Below, piece by piece: positions 1-12,008 of a DNA stretch of 64,000 bases. Position 1 is the stretch's first letter, and every line of letters begins with the position of its first letter. The stretch lies in NCBI GenBank assembly GCA_047967505.1, contig CM106540.1, one strand, 5' to 3'. Below the pieces are notes generated by a model that saw nothing but the letters and a program-made list of their open reading frames with translations, made no database searches and had not been told where the DNA came from. Source of the stretch: Dipteris shenzhenensis (taxonomy: Eukaryota > Polypodiophyta > Polypodiopsida > Gleicheniales). A program made the translations under genes and the position numbers.

Positions 1-1700
1 CCAAGGGATATGGGATCTCTCTCCAAGCTGGCGACCTGTAACATCTGTCACGTGGCTGCTCCAAATCAGGGGCTGTCTGTCTATCTCCTCTCGGCAGCTA
101 GGGGGAACTTGGAAAAGGCTATGTCGCAACTTCCTCCAAACCGAGATGAGGCTACGGAGGAAGGGGGAGCGGGGCTGAGTCAAAGGAGCTGAAGTGAAGA
201 TCCATCGGATAGAAGGCTGCCACTCACCCCCTCTTTGGGGAGTACACGTGTTGAGACCATGCTGTAGCAAGAGCTTCCACGTCTGCCCTCCTGGGGTCAG
301 ATCGCGGATGACTAACTTGGCAAGAAGTGCCTGACTCTGCAGTTCTAGATCTATGATGCCGAGGCCGCCCTCTGTCTGGGGGGGAATGATTGTCTGCCAG
401 GCGACCCTAGCTCTGGTGGTGCCGGAACCGTTTGAACCAAACCATAGGAAGTTCCGCACCAGTCTCCTCAGCTGGGCTACACATGATCTCGAGAAACAAC
501 AGCAAGAGGTCACATACCAAGCAGTGGCAAGAAGGACCTGGTTGACCACAAGGGCCCTGCCTGCCAAGGAGAGCCGAGCTGTGCTCCAGAAAGCAAGCTT
601 CTGTCGTATGGAGGCTAGGATCGGCAAGAATTGCTGAGCCAGTGTGATGTCCAGGCCTACATGGAATCCTAGGTAACGTGTTGTCTGTCCTCTAGGTATC
701 CAGCGAAACCCCTGGAAAATACCCCACTGTGAGCTGGCTCCCGAATCCGTAAGAAAACCAACTGACTTATGCCAGTTGATTTTCGCCCCAGCTGCAAGGC
801 AAAAAATCTCAAGGGATAGTCTCACTCGCTCCAGTGACTCGACATCATCCTGCACATATAGGGCTATGTCGTCTGCATACTCAGAGTTCAGAAGCTCTGC
901 ATCCTCTCAAATAGGGAGACGCATCCCGCGAAGACCCGTGGTACGGGCTCGAAGGAAGTGGGTCATGGCCTCCACAAAAAATAGGAATAGGTAGGGCGCT
1001 AATGGACAGCTCTGTCGCACCGAGCGCTCGAGTGTGAATCTCTCCCCCATCCTGTCGCTGATGATAACCCGACTGGAGGCCGATTTGTAAAGGCTAGCAA
1101 TACCTCTGATCCACTCGTCCGGGAAGCCAAATCGAGAGAGTGTACCTTCCAAGAAGGACCAGCCTACCCTGTCGTACGCCTTGTCAAAGTCGAGAAGGAG
1201 TATGGCAAGGTGCTGGCCACTGTGCTGAGCCCATTTCGTCGCCTCTGAGATAGTGAAGATGTTGTCCAAAATGCTGCAATCTTGGACAAAACCAGTCTGG
1301 GTGTCATGAATCAAGTCGTGTAGCAGGGGGCGGATGCGGCTACTGATCATCTTGGCAGGGATTTTGTAGGCGGTCGGGAGGAGGGTGATGGGGCACCACT
1401 ATCTGATCTCCTGACGGTCCCCCCCTTTGGGGATGAGGCAAATCAGGCCTGTCGCAAGGCTCTCTGGCATCTACCAGCTGGAGAAGATATGCTAGAAGGC
1501 TGCGAGCAAGGGCTTGTGGATCTGCTCCCAAAAGGTGGTGAAGAAAGCTCTAGAGAGGCCATCCTCACCTGGGCATTTCTGCCCATCAATAGAGCTCACC
1601 GCATCCTGCATCTCCGCCACGGTGAAAGGGGCGAGAAGGGCGTCGCTCATGCTGGGCTGCACGAGCCGCGGTGTAGATCTCCATACCTCCCTGCAAATAG
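1..1700 (-). pseudogene. LINE-1 reverse transcriptase and C-terminal region, partial
   Basis: RT copies the element RNA at the nicked target. In order along the minus strand: the N-terminal RT block with KCPGEDGLSRAFF (about 1,590), LICLIPKGGD (about 1,440), the fingers/palm block AILLLDFDKAYDRVGW (about 1,180), SVRQSCPLAPYLF (about 1,000; the family consensus has Gly where Ser is seen), and the catalytic YADD at 868-879. RYLGF and FLWFGSNG of the thumb region follow below 700. The frame stops at 907-909, just before YADD, where a TGA replaces a plausible CGA. Three TAG codons lie between 1,399 and 1,494. Downstream residues read on in the same frame, so decay is mostly by substitution. Confidence 0.88.
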
Positions 1701-2249
1701 GGCCACGAGGGTCTGGGGGCTCCTGCTGGAACAATGATCTGTAGAAATTTGTCGCCAAGTCCCGGACCTCATCTGGATCTGTCCTGACACTACCATCCTG
1801 CGCCCTAAGAGAACGGAGTTGTTCCCCTGCTGACCTCTGTCCATGAGTCCTGAAGAACTCTCTGCACATCCTGTCACCTTTCCTAGCCCAGAAGGACTTG
1901 GAAGCATGAAATGAGAACTCTGAGCGACGTTGGGTGATCTCCTCTAGCATGGCTCGAGCTCGAACCTCTTGCTGTCTGAGCTCCTCAGAGCATGGAGAAA
2001 ACTGTTGCATCCGCTGAATCGAAATGAGATCCCGTCTGAGACCCCTCTCCCGCGCCCAACACTGCTGTCTGACCTGAATCGCCTCCTGCTGGCAGATGAG
2101 GCTAGACTCAGCAAGCACCTGAGCTACCTGTGCTGCCATATCCCTGGTGGGGTCCCAAGCCTGCTCCCATAGGTCCATTATCTTGCTGTGAACCGCTGCT
2201 CTGGAGTAAATGGAGTCTGGGATCTGGCATGAACGTGGAGGTGAGGAAT

Positions 2250-2860
2250 GAGAGGCTGAGTCCAGGACTAGGATGACTGGGGCATGGTCTGAGAGTGTCA
2301 TCCCTGGAACCACTCCTAACTCTCCTCCTCTGCCAAGCGCGCCCAATTGTTGACATAGAAACGGTCCAGCCGCTCCAGAAGTTTGCCTCCCTCCCTCCTG
2401 TAACCCCAAGAGAAGTCCAGACTCCCGAGCCATCTGCGAAAGGAAGGCTCCCTCCAACTGTCCTGACCTCCCACTGCGAAGAGGAAGGAGTCCCAATCTG
2501 CCTGCTCTGCCTGAGCTATACCGAGGAACTCTGGACCCCATCCCTGCTAATCCTCTAAGGTCTCAAGGTTGTTGAAGTCCCCTCCTACAATCCAAGAGTC
2601 CATCTCTAGCAACAAGTCTGTCAAGGATCTCTAAAAAACGGCTCTATGTCTGAGATCGGTCAGGGCATAGATATTGAGGATGCCGATACGGGATCCCTCA
2701 ATATGCAAGCCCACCCAAAGTGCATGTCCTGGGATCAGAGTGCCAAAACCACACACATGCTAAACTAGAGAAGCGTCGATGGAGGTACAAACACCCCCGC
2801 TCCTCCCCTGCTCGCCAATCGAAGGTTCCCAGTAGGTGTGGGAGTGGGCCTATTTCTACA
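2250..2860 (-). pseudogene. LINE-1 endonuclease (EEP/AP-endonuclease type) domain, partial
   Basis: This domain nicks target DNA to prime reverse transcription. Reading down from 2,860, residues matching the family appear in order: the block GTLIPGHALWVGL, then GILNIYALTD, the catalytic-core motif WIVGGDFN (about 2,600-2,570), and the C-terminal SDHAPVILVL block (about 2,270). The first part of the domain, with the early Asn and Glu residues, is missing because the element is 5'-truncated. Stops at 2,760-2,762 and 2,631-2,633, plus frame changes near 2,300, make it non-functional. Confidence 0.85.
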
Positions 2861-4145
2861 AGTAGATTACCACATCTATAACCATCCAGTTATGTTGGGA
2901 GGGGGCAAGACGATTGAATGGTTGCTCTCTCTTAAGGTCTACCAAACTTACATTGTTTTTTGATGACATGTTAGTGACATTGTCTTGATTTGCTAAAAAC
3001 ATATTAATGAAGTGAGATGCTTTTTCTCTTTTATATGTATGGCAATCATGGTAGACAGAGAAGATAGGATAGGCCAACATCAACCGCAAAATGAGACTCA
3101 TGGAAGAGGCCAAAGTGTTGCAAAATCGCAGGATTTTGTTACAATGTTAGGGCATCAAAAGTGAAAGTGCAACTTTTGCAACCAAGACTTCACAAGATCG
3201 GGCATGAGAATAAGAAAACATTTGATTGACGATGAAGAAAAACTAATAAAGAGATGTGAGGGACCAAGTGTCGAATCCGTTGCTGGCATCCTACAAGGCA
3301 TTAACCATGCAGAGAGTAGAGTTACCCATGTACAAGCTGAAGATATAAATGAGTGAACATTTACTATGTGGAACTATTCTAATGGAATTTAACATTGATT
3401 TAGACCATGGGATTGTTAATTAATCAATTGCTAGTTCCTTACGTGTTTATTTGAGTCCATATATTTAAGACTGCGTGTAGCATGAACGAAAGCATTTAAA
3501 TCTTTTGAATAATTGTGTCATATGGTTGGGATTTGAAAGTAGAGGGCATGATAGAAAGAGCTTCCATGTGCATGTAAGTAGTGCTAGCTACTGTACTAGC
3601 ATGTGCGAAATACCGACTTTTGCGTACAAAGCATGATGTTGCAAAAGATCATAGTTCAGATAGATGCTTACTTGAGAAAGAGTGAGATGTGGGAAAAGGC
3701 AATTTGCCATCCCATGCCTAGGTCCCTAGACAGATTACCATGTTTATAACCATCTAATTATGTCAGGAGGGGGCAAGACGATTGGATGGTTGCTCCGTCT
3801 CGAGGTCTAGCACACTTACTGAGCATTGGCGAAATAAGAGTGAGTGAAATGATTGTTCCATGCAAGACATATTCAGGAAATAAAATTGTTCCCTACAAGA
3901 CATATTTGGGAAATAAAATTGCTTCCAAGACTTTTGTAAATTATTGATCTATTAGTATGTGCATACAGACATGAACATGGCTTTAGAGACTAGGTGAACC
4001 TCAAAGACAAATTGGAAAGTGCAAGGGTCCGGGAGTGGAAAGGGAGGTAGCCATTTTTGGTGGTCAAATATCTGCAAGTATAGACACGATTGTGGATGAA
4101 ATAGTCACACACCACCAGTCTCAACTTGTAATTGAATAAAGAACC
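2861..4145. repeat. Non-coding stretch with a duplicated segment of about 90 bp (2,864-2,955 and 3,732-3,822)
   Basis: I see no gene here. Two direct copies of a segment that begins agattacca and contains gggaggggggcaagacga-like sequence followed by gattg.atggttgctc lie about 870 bp apart with clear divergence. They could be old LTR remnants or a segmental duplication. The sequence between them has no recognisable coding frame. Confidence 0.55.
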
Positions 4146-5740
4146 ATGGGTCTTGAAATTCTGGGCGAGCAATCGGTGACTATGGAAAGTTGTCCACAAA
4201 GTGCAACCACACACAATAGTGGCGTGGGATCCCTTGCACAGTTGGCAAGTTGCTCGAACGTGCATATGGAAAGAGGACAATGCAATAATATGCCTCGTTT
4301 GAATGCCCGTGTACGTGTGCAGCAACAATCCTTGGAAGGTTCCTTCAAAGCACAACATATCAAGAAGGCGCAACAAGATGTGTTTGAAGCTATTTGTCGC
4401 ACGAGATATCCATTGAGCACGGTGCAAATCCCACATTTAAAAAAAGCCATGGCCTCTGTAGCTAATGCTGGCCCGGGTTTCACAATGCCTAGTTATGATG
4501 CCGTCCATATAAGAGCATGCTGGATGCATACTACAATAGGATGAAAGAAGAGATGCAGCAAGTGGTTTATGATGGCATTGAGAAAACTGATTGCACCATC
4601 GCATCAGATGGATGGAAGAATTTTAGCAAACGGCCCTTGATTAATGTCATGGTTGTGATGTTCAAAGGAGAGGCTTTTCGACAATCGATTGATACAAGCG
4701 GTGAGGCTAAGACGGGAGAATTCATTGGGGAGTAGTTCAGTAGATGTATTGAAGACATCATTCCTGACAATATTATTCAACTGATTACTAATAATGCTAA
4801 GAATTGTCGAAAGGTTGGAAAAATTATAAATCACAAATATCGACATATTTAGGCATCGCCATGCTCGTGCCACTGTGTCTGGTTCTAGTCTTGGAGGATT
4901 GGTACGAAACACTTGAGACAAACTTCTTCAAACTTGTCGTGGCTGAGGCTCGGAAGGTCGTGTTGTACTTTCTTAACCATGAGCGATGACTGGCTATATT
5001 CAAGAATCATCAGCCTACAAATCACCCGCTAGAGCTTCTGAAGCCAGGTGAAATGCATTTTGGCACAAACTATATAATGATGGTCCAGCGGTTGTTAAAG
5101 CAGTAGGCCCTTGCAACGAGACTCTATTTAGTGTAGAAGTCACAGAGTGGATAGCTGAGGCACGCTCAAACAACTCTCGTAAAAAAATTAGACCTAAAGT
5201 CGGTTAATAACTTGGCATTTTGGAAGAGGGTATCTGATGCAATGGAAGTTATGAAGCCAATTTGGTTTGCAATCCGTAGGTTGGATGTGAAAGGGCCAAG
5301 CATGGGTAGTGCTTATATGGCTTGGTGGACTACTGAAAGGGATGTTTTGCAGGAAGATACAAGGCCAGGTGAAGGTGGATACAACATGACTAAACAAACC
5401 ACGTTGCAAAAGGTGGTGTGAAAATGATGGAATCAAGCTCACAACTCTTTGCACTATGCCGCCCATATACTAGATCCACAATGGTGGGAATATCGTGCAG
5501 AGACGGATGTACAAATTATGCAGTTGTGGCATGATCTTGGATGTTTCTTTGAGGATAGGATAGAGTATGCTTCTGTTGTTAAGGAGCTCTCAACTTTTTG
5601 AAATAGAGAAGGACTATTTGTCTATCCAAGAATCAAAGAATTAGAAAAATATATGCCAGCATGGAGATGGTGGGAAGATGTGGAGCATCCACACCTCATT
5701 TGCAAGCGTTGGCCATGAAGGTGTTGTCACAACCTTGTAG
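4146..5740 (+). pseudogene. hAT-superfamily transposase relic (DUF659 type)
   Basis: hAT transposases cut and paste DNA elements and usually carry BED finger, DUF659, catalytic and C-terminal dimerisation regions. The DUF659 region is visible across three frames: an N-terminal part (AQQDVFEAICRTRYPLS, about 4,370), the diagnostic block CTIASDGWKNFSKRPLIN (about 4,590-4,645), VDTSGE-like IDTSGEAK, then DNIIQLITNNAKNCRK (about 4,770). Later pieces include LLKPGEMHFGTNYIMM (about 5,035), AFWKRVSDAMEVMKPI (about 5,215) and an HYAAHILDPQWWEYR block (about 5,450). Frameshifts near 4,530 and 4,850, a TAG at about 4,733 and further stops make it a pseudogene. I do not see a BED finger upstream or convincing terminal inverted repeats. 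Confidence 0.85.
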
Positions 5741-6067
5741 CAACTCCTCTAGCAAACAAAACTAGAGTAACTATAAGTATGTGCATTCTATCACAAGGAA
5801 CTGCTTGACATCAGAAAGGTCGAAGAAGCTGGCTTAGCTCTATGCGAATGGTAGGGTGTTGGATGATGTGAAAGGGGTATTCACAGTGATATGCCAAAGT
5901 GGGTACAAGGTCCCTTGCATGATGCCCCTGTACTGATACACCCTGAACCAAATTCAAGTGACTAAGAAGAAAGACGTTGGTGTGATGTATGGATGTGTCT
6001 GATAAATGTTGCAATTGGAAGTCAAATGCAAATGAAACATTGCAATTCACACTTGTCTTCTATCATC

Positions 6068-6265
6068 AAGTGAAATGTTCCAATTGCAATTCTTTTAACA
6101 TGCAATCCTTTTGAAATGCAATTTATTTAAAATTTAATTCTTTTGAAATGAGAGCCTTTTAAATGCAATTCTTTTAAAATGCAATTATAATGCAATCCAC
6201 TTAAAATCCAATTCTTTCTAGATGCAAACCTTTTAAAAAGCAATTTATTTGATATGCAATTGTGT
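6068..6265. repeat. Degenerate short tandem repeat (unit about 17-20 bp, core atgcaattcttttaaa)
   Basis: About ten imperfect copies of a unit with core atgcaattcttttaaa run through the segment. They vary at the AT-rich end. The pattern fits replication slippage on an AT-rich template. Confidence 0.7.
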
Positions 6266-6298
6266 TTGCTGGTGGCCGGAGCGATGCGTGCTAGCCCT

Positions 6299-6386
6299 TG
6301 ATGAAATTATAAATCTTTCCAAGCACACTTTGCATAGGGAGAGTAAACCCCATCAAAGTGTTCATGAAAGATTTATAATTTCAATG
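6299..6386. repeat. Inverted repeat / hairpin with arms of about 33 bp and a loop of about 21 bp
   Basis: The left arm (6,299-6,331, starting tgatgaaattataaatct) pairs with the right arm (6,353-6,386, ending atttataatttcaatg) with only a few mismatches. The arms could be the core of a small foldback or MITE element, or a small-RNA-forming hairpin. No target duplication was established. Confidence 0.7.
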
Positions 6387-7076
6387 ACGGCTAATTTGTG
6401 ACAATTTACATGTCATCAAACATGACAATTTTCAGTTCACCAAACATGACAGCAGCTTGCAGTCATTATATATATGTTCAAAGTGTACACGAGAGCACTT
6501 ATAGATTTTGGGCAAATCATACATTTTATGCCACAAATTATAGGAGCAAAGTATACATGTGCTCAGTTTGCAAAATTTAAAGTTACATTTGAGGTGGCCA
6601 AAAAAATACAAGTAATGCCCATTTTCCAAAAATTTAAAGACTCAAAAAAACATCTCTTTTGACACTTCTACAAGTTTGTGTCAATTTTGAGGTCCACATG
6701 AACAATTGCATCGTGTGCAATTGTTCAAAAGAATGAGAAATAACTTGTACAAGAGCACCAGTAGTATGAGCGTAGCCAGGATGGAAAGAAGGATGATCAA
6801 CATGCTTGCTAGATGCGTGTACGTCTGAAGAAAATTGATTTGTAAAAACCCAAGCATTAAAGTCGCGCAACATTTACTTAGGTATATCACAATAATTAAA
6901 ATACACCTCTAAAAGTTCTATCTTAAAAAAATAAACGTGAAAACAATAATCTTGATCAAATAAAAATTTAACTTGCTAATGAGTATACTTCATTGCATCG
7001 ACTCCAAAATCCATTAACAAAATTGATATATGTCATTACAATATGGCATTACAATATATGGGACCTATAATCTTCA

Positions 7077-7683
7077 CAACCGAGGATCCATTGAAAATGT
7101 TGCTCCGATGCCAAGAACATCATACAATTGCTTGGCCTGAGGAGCATTACAAGTTGGGTAGGCACTCCTGACCTTCAACATATTTGCCAGGCATACCAGG
7201 CAAAATCGATGGTGACACGAGAGCGCATAGTATCCGGTCATCATATCAAAATGATCTTGGCATATTGGACATAAAGGCCTATCATTCACAAAGGTGATAC
7301 GTGATGGAAGGGTGGAGGGTTTTTTGGTAGCTAGGCCCACAAAATTTGGATTAAGTTACAAACACGACTTCAGTCTTCAATGTGTTGGAGGGCGGCTTGT
7401 GCCTCTCACGCTTGCTGAGAATACGTAGCGGAGATTTGGCATTGCTCCTCGTAGGCATTTTTGAGGTCTTGCCTCTGTCCTGCTTGTTGGAGCATTGCAT
7501 TCAAGCGATTATCTTCAGTAAGTAGGCAGCACTTCTTATTCATCACCCGCCGATACTTAGACATAGCATCATGCACTATGATGCTCAGAAAGATGAGATA
7601 TTTTCACGATGCACTTTGTGGCATAGGCTGTGGACCCTTTGCAACATCATCCCCCTCTTCACCTTCATCTCCCGCGACTTCAT
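7077..7683 (-). pseudogene. RING-finger (E3 ubiquitin-ligase-like) gene, 3' part: acidic segment, coiled coil and RING
   Basis: RING proteins of this kind usually recruit an E2 enzyme to ubiquitinate partners. Reading down the minus strand from 7,683: an acidic stretch (AGDEGEEGDDVAKG), a probable coiled coil (MSKYRRVMNKKCCLLTED onward from 7,564, rich in Gln, Ala, Glu), then a RING with CPICQDHF, SCHHRFCLVC and PTCNAP, ending at 7,077. The first Cys of the last zinc pair is Tyr (YPTC), so zinc binding is probably impaired. In-frame TGA codons, one in QQA*EAQ where CGA fits, break the coiled coil. Upstream lies a probable intron beginning ggtgagcg on this strand at about 7,806, then the Copia-1 insertion. 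The 5' part of the same gene is at 13,709-14,256. That these are one gene is an inference from strand, target duplication and order. Confidence 0.72.
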
Positions 7684-7812
7684 GCATGTTCATAAACAAT
7701 TCAGAGCTTATCACACAAACTACACAAATGCAGGCTAATGAGTACACTATGTATGATATAACAAATATGAGCACACATGTAACAAAATGGCATGTACTTC
7801 GCTCACCTTATG

Positions 7813-7960
7813 TGTTGGGGTAAAGGGCAGTGTGCCCACCCACTTGTACAGTGCCCATGTATACTCATATATATATATGATAGAGGAATAAGTTGGAGTA
7901 GCTTTTGCTCCACCACTTTTGGTGTCTCCTATCCCTTTGTGTGTGCTCTCCTCTCCCACA
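7813..7960 (+). repeat. Copia-1 5' LTR
   Basis: The 148-bp LTR begins tgttggggta and ends ctctcccaca. An AT run at 7,867-7,879 (atatatatatatga) is the likely TATA region of the element promoter. It matches the right LTR almost base for base. Confidence 0.95.
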
Positions 7961-7962
7961 AC

Positions 7963-7974
7963 TGGTATCAGAGC
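7963..7974 (+). other. Copia-1 primer-binding site, initiator Met-tRNA
   Basis: The sequence tggtatcagagc is complementary to the 3' end of plant initiator Met-tRNA, the standard minus-strand primer for plant LTR elements. It lies two bases after the LTR. Confidence 0.93.
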
Positions 7975-10334
7975 TAAGGAGAGCTTGGTGAGTGTGGCCA
8001 GCAAGGTTAGAGAGGAGCAACCTGGTATCAAAGCGACGAGGTCGGCATCGGAGATGTAATATGGAGACTCGGCTCATTGGGAAGCGACGCTGGGAGGTGG
8101 CTTTGGTTTTGCCAGTCTCCACGACGATGGGCGCAGTGATGAGGAGCTCTTGGCTGCAGGTTGTTGGAGTTGCTGTGTGTGGAGGATAAGATCCGCTCTG
8201 ACATTCGAGGGATGCCATGAGAGGTCGCTACTGAGTTTGTCGATGCTGGAGCCATTTGTTATTTGGCTTACAAATCGCCATCGGTGGGTTTGGAGCAATG
8301 GACGTTGAGGCTGAGCGTCAGAGTAGAGGCTGTGGCGCTGCTGAAGGGCTATGGAGATGGCGCTCGTGAGAGAGTAGCTGAGGGATATGGCTTGGCTACT
8401 CGTATGGTTGACTGTCTGCCAGTTTGCTCATTCGTGTGTGGTGGAGGCGCAGCTGCAGACTGGTTTGTCCCATTGAATAGAGGACTTGGCCGATGGAGGG
8501 TTGACTGTGTTGTGAGCTATGTCGAGTTAGTAGCTTGCTTGCCGAGGCATGACGAGTTGCTCACGTTGGAGGCAAACATGTGCTGAAGCTTTGCTTGAAG
8601 CTACTGTGGATGGCTGAGTGCCTAGGAGCAAGAGCTGTGGGCGTTGCAATGTTGATGATGGCTAGCTCTGTTGAGGATCACTCATGGCAGTCCGGTGCAT
8701 GGAGGGCTGTAGGGATGCTCCATCCCGTGAGCAAAGGAAGAGCAGCCCAGTGATAGCAACAACATCCATTTTGGAGAAGATGAGCTGTTGGGGAGCTTGT
8801 GGATTGCATGTTTGATGCAGTTGTATGCTTGGGAGATAGCTGGTGTTGCATTTGAGGTCTTGGAGCTGAGCATTGGCTGATTTTGGTCTCTTTATGGGAC
8901 ATTTTGTAGAAGTACACCTTGTGGACATTAGCTATGGATAGGCTGATTTGAGGCTGTTGCTTGGGCACTTTGCGGGACTGGTCATATGCCATTTTGCAGT
9001 CTTGCACAAGGAGTTTTCGATCTGTACATCACTTTGGCAGTGGCATTGACACATGCTTTGACAGTGGTACATGCCTAGTTGAGATGCATTGACAGTTCGT
9101 TGGATGCATGGTTGTTTGCCTATGTTGGATACATACGGTGGTACGGTGATGTATTGATATCCTGTCAGATTAGCATCATTTGGAGCACATTTCGGGGCTG
9201 TTTTGCCAGCGCTTTTGGGCTATTTTATTGCTGATCTGTGAGCATTCTTGGGGCTGATTTGGTTGGGCATTATACTTGCCATTTTGCTGGTGTTGCAGTT
9301 GACATATGGGGTGATCTATTGGATGTATTTTGACCATTTTTGGGGCTGTTTTTTGCCGGAGCAGATGAGTGCTGTAAAGGACAGCATTCAAGGAAGCTGC
9401 TGTTGCTGTTTTTATGACAAAACAGTCATTTTCAGGACTGAATATCTCTTTCCTGGTGCGGAATCGCACTTTGTGCCAAGCTGGAAAGTTGTAGTTCACA
9501 GAATATACTACAACTTTTCTTTTGGAAGCAAGTTGATCCGGTATAAGCTGCAGGAGTTACAGCCTCTGCAAGACCACAAAAAGTTGCAGTCTACTGTCTA
9601 TTTGTGACCAATGTGCAGGAAGCTGTTTTTCAGGTGAGAATATCTGAGAATCCACAAGGATTTGGCTCTTAAGGTCAACTGACAAGTTGTAGATCTTTCT
9701 ATCAGCTACAACTTTTCTGTTTATAGCATTGTCATCCGGTCTTTCAGTGAAAAGATATCGCTGTTCAAAGATAGGGACAATGTGTTATTTTGCCCAAAGT
9801 GGCTGTGAAGTATTGTTGTAGGAATTTCTCTTGCACAACAGTGAATTGGGAACTCACAGTAAATTACAGAAAGTGATTGGGATCTCACTTCAGTCCAAGG
9901 GCATTATTGGCATTTAGGCAAGTCACTTTGGCACATTTGGCAAGTGGTGAATGCTTGATTTTGTTGCCAAAGGATTGCACACTCGAGGTGATGCATTGGT
10001 GATGCAGTAAATGCCATTTCGATGCATTATGGATTTGCATTGGTGGATGCCGCACTGATGTTTATGGATAGTTGAGCTGGGCTCCTATTGCCATTGATTG
10101 AGCAGGCATTGCTCATTTGGTTCAGTGCATTTCTTACTTCAATTGCCAGGCATTGGCAGGTTGCTGGGCTACATATATTCTTGTTTATGCCTCTTTATGG
10201 CTGAGTGCTTTTGAGCATTGGATCAGCCAATTTATTTGGAGACCTGATTGGTCTGGACAACACTATATATTTGGTCATTTGGGTTGCCTATTGCACTATA
10301 CTACTCTTTAGTTGTGAGATATTGTGCCACAGAT
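7975..10334 (+). other. Copia-1 untranslated leader
   Basis: This 2.36-kb leader between the PBS and gag has no retroelement domain. Open frames in it (for example 8,263-8,586) look like chance. The composition is G/T-rich with frequent ttgcat and gcattg words. It may be captured host sequence; no origin is recognised. Confidence 0.7.
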
Positions 10335-12008
10335 ATGGCATCTACAGCTGGTAGTGCCCTCTTTGATATTGAGAGGTTGGATGGTTCAAACTTTCAGTAT
10401 TGGAAAGAGCAGATTTATGATGTGTTAGTGCAGAAGAGGCAGCATAAGCCCATTCAATACAAAGGTGTCAAGCCTAATAGCATTAAACAGAGTGATTGGG
10501 ATGACATGGATGAGCAAGCATGCTCTATCATTCAGGCATCACTCTCGAAGTCAGTCTACTTGCAGGTATAGGATGGTGTACAGGGTGTAGACTACCATGC
10601 ATATGAGTTTTATACTCGTATATGCCAGATGTATGACCATGATAGTGTTATGTTACAGCATGATGGGCTGAAATACAGCCTTGATATGCACTCCAAAGGT
10701 CGATCAATTAGTAGAAATAGGTCATGTTCAAGGGGGAATTCCAGGAGCAAGTCTAGCTCTCGGACTTGTGTTAGATGTTTCTATTGTGGAAAGTATGGCC
10801 ACATGAGAAAGTATTGCTGGAAATGGCTGAGAAAATACAAGAAGAAGAGCAAGGTTAAGAATGACATGAAGAAGGAGAAGAAGCATGTTGAGCTTCAAGG
10901 CGTGGATGCCAAGGTTTCCACTAACAGTAGCAGTGATGAAGGCATTCTTTTGTCTATGTCTGACACCTCCTTCTTGGCCACTGATGTACCCATTCTTGGT
11001 GATTGGATGTTAGATCCATGTGCTTCATGTCATATGACCCCTCATAGGTCATGGTTCAATGCATATCAGGAATGCATTGTGGAGAGTGGTTTGACGGGCA
11101 TTGATCATTCTATGGATGTCTATGGTTATGGGGATATCCACCTTGTTATGCCTAGTGGCTCTATTCTTGTTCTACAGAGGGTTAGACATATACCAGGACT
11201 TGCTACGAGCAAGATCAGTACTGGACAGTTGGTTGAGGCAGGTTATCATGTCTCTTTGGGTGATCATGCATGGAAGATTGCTAGAGGCAATCTAGTTATG
11301 GCTAAGGGATCACGGGTTGAATTCTCTTATGCATTGCATGTATCAGGTATCCAAGATAAGATGCTTATGATTAGTAAGCAGCCATCAGCTAGTTTATGGT
11401 ATGCCAGACTTGGACATATGTCTACTACAGGTATGGAAGCCCTTACAACATTGAGATACATTACTGTTATGGATGTCTCTCAAATTTTATGTCATGATTG
11501 TGATGATGGTCAGCAGTCACGATCCTCCTTTGTGAGGAAGACAATCAGTGAGAGGTATCTTGAGCCATTGCAGTTGGTTCATAGTGTAGTTTGTGGGCCT
11601 ATGCCTACCGTTTCACTAGGTGGTGCCTCTTACTTTGTGACATTTATTGATGCTGCTACAAAGTACATATGGGTCTATCCGATTCGGCAGAAGCATGATG
11701 TATATGATACATTTCAGCGCTTCTTGGGTAATGCTGAGTTTATTGAGCTATTGAGCTTGATGACTGATGGTGATGCAGAGTTTATCTCTTCTAGATTTCA
11801 GCATCTATGTGATACACTTGGTATCAGGAGGGTGTTGACCACTCCTCATCTTTCTGCTCACGATGCCTTGGCAGAAGGCATAAATCGGATTCTATTGGGG
11901 ACAAGATTGGTAGCATGCTATGGTATGCAGGTCTTACCGAATGCTATTGGGCTGAGGCATGTAAGACAGCTGCATACTTGCTTAACAGGTCACTCAGGAG
12001 ATCTCTGA
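10335..12008 (+). pseudogene. Copia-1 gag-pol, first part: gag, zinc knuckle, protease, pre-integrase, integrase core
   Basis: Translation likely starts at the ATG at 10,335. The gag N-terminus has the copia block RLDGSNFQYWKEQIYDVL. A single in-frame TAG at about 10,569 interrupts the frame; the same frame then reads on with a zinc knuckle CFYCGKYGHMRKYC (about 10,778), protease WMLDPCASCHMTP (about 11,003; the family has DSGAS, so the active-site Ser-Gly is altered), the pre-integrase block LWYARLGHMSTTGMEAL, integrase FVTFIDAATKYIWVY and LMTDGDAEF (two of the DDE acidic residues). Gag is short and lacks most of its central part. The frame is lost at about 11,900-12,008, where the next ORF takes over. 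Confidence 0.9.

Larger units (their letters stand above)
1..2860 (-). mobile_element. LINE-1: L1-type non-LTR retrotransposon, 5'-truncated, leaves the window at base 1
   Basis: A single decayed ORF2-type polyprotein can be followed on the minus strand from about 2,860 down to base 1: endonuclease, then reverse transcriptase, then the RT C-terminal region. The 5' end breaks off inside the endonuclease at about 2,860, the usual result of incomplete target-primed reverse transcription. The 3' UTR and poly(A) tail must lie left of the window. The frame is broken mainly by in-frame TAG codons, for example at 1,399-1,401, 1,471-1,473, 1,492-1,494, 2,631-2,633 and 2,760-2,762, each where a Gln codon fits. 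No ORF1 (RNA-binding protein) remains. Recognition rests on motifs I know from the family, not on a database search. Confidence 0.9.
5741..7073. other. Non-coding region around simple tandem and inverted repeats
   Basis: No gene is recognised. The stretch is AT-rich and holds the degenerate tandem repeat at 6,068-6,265 and the hairpin at 6,299-6,386, listed separately. Open frames here are short and resemble no family I know. Confidence 0.5.

Noticed and set aside
8263-8586. Plus-strand ORF of 107 codons in the Copia-1 leader
   Set aside because: No similarity to gag or any family I know, no conserved motif, and it lies in G/T-rich leader sequence where chance frames are common.
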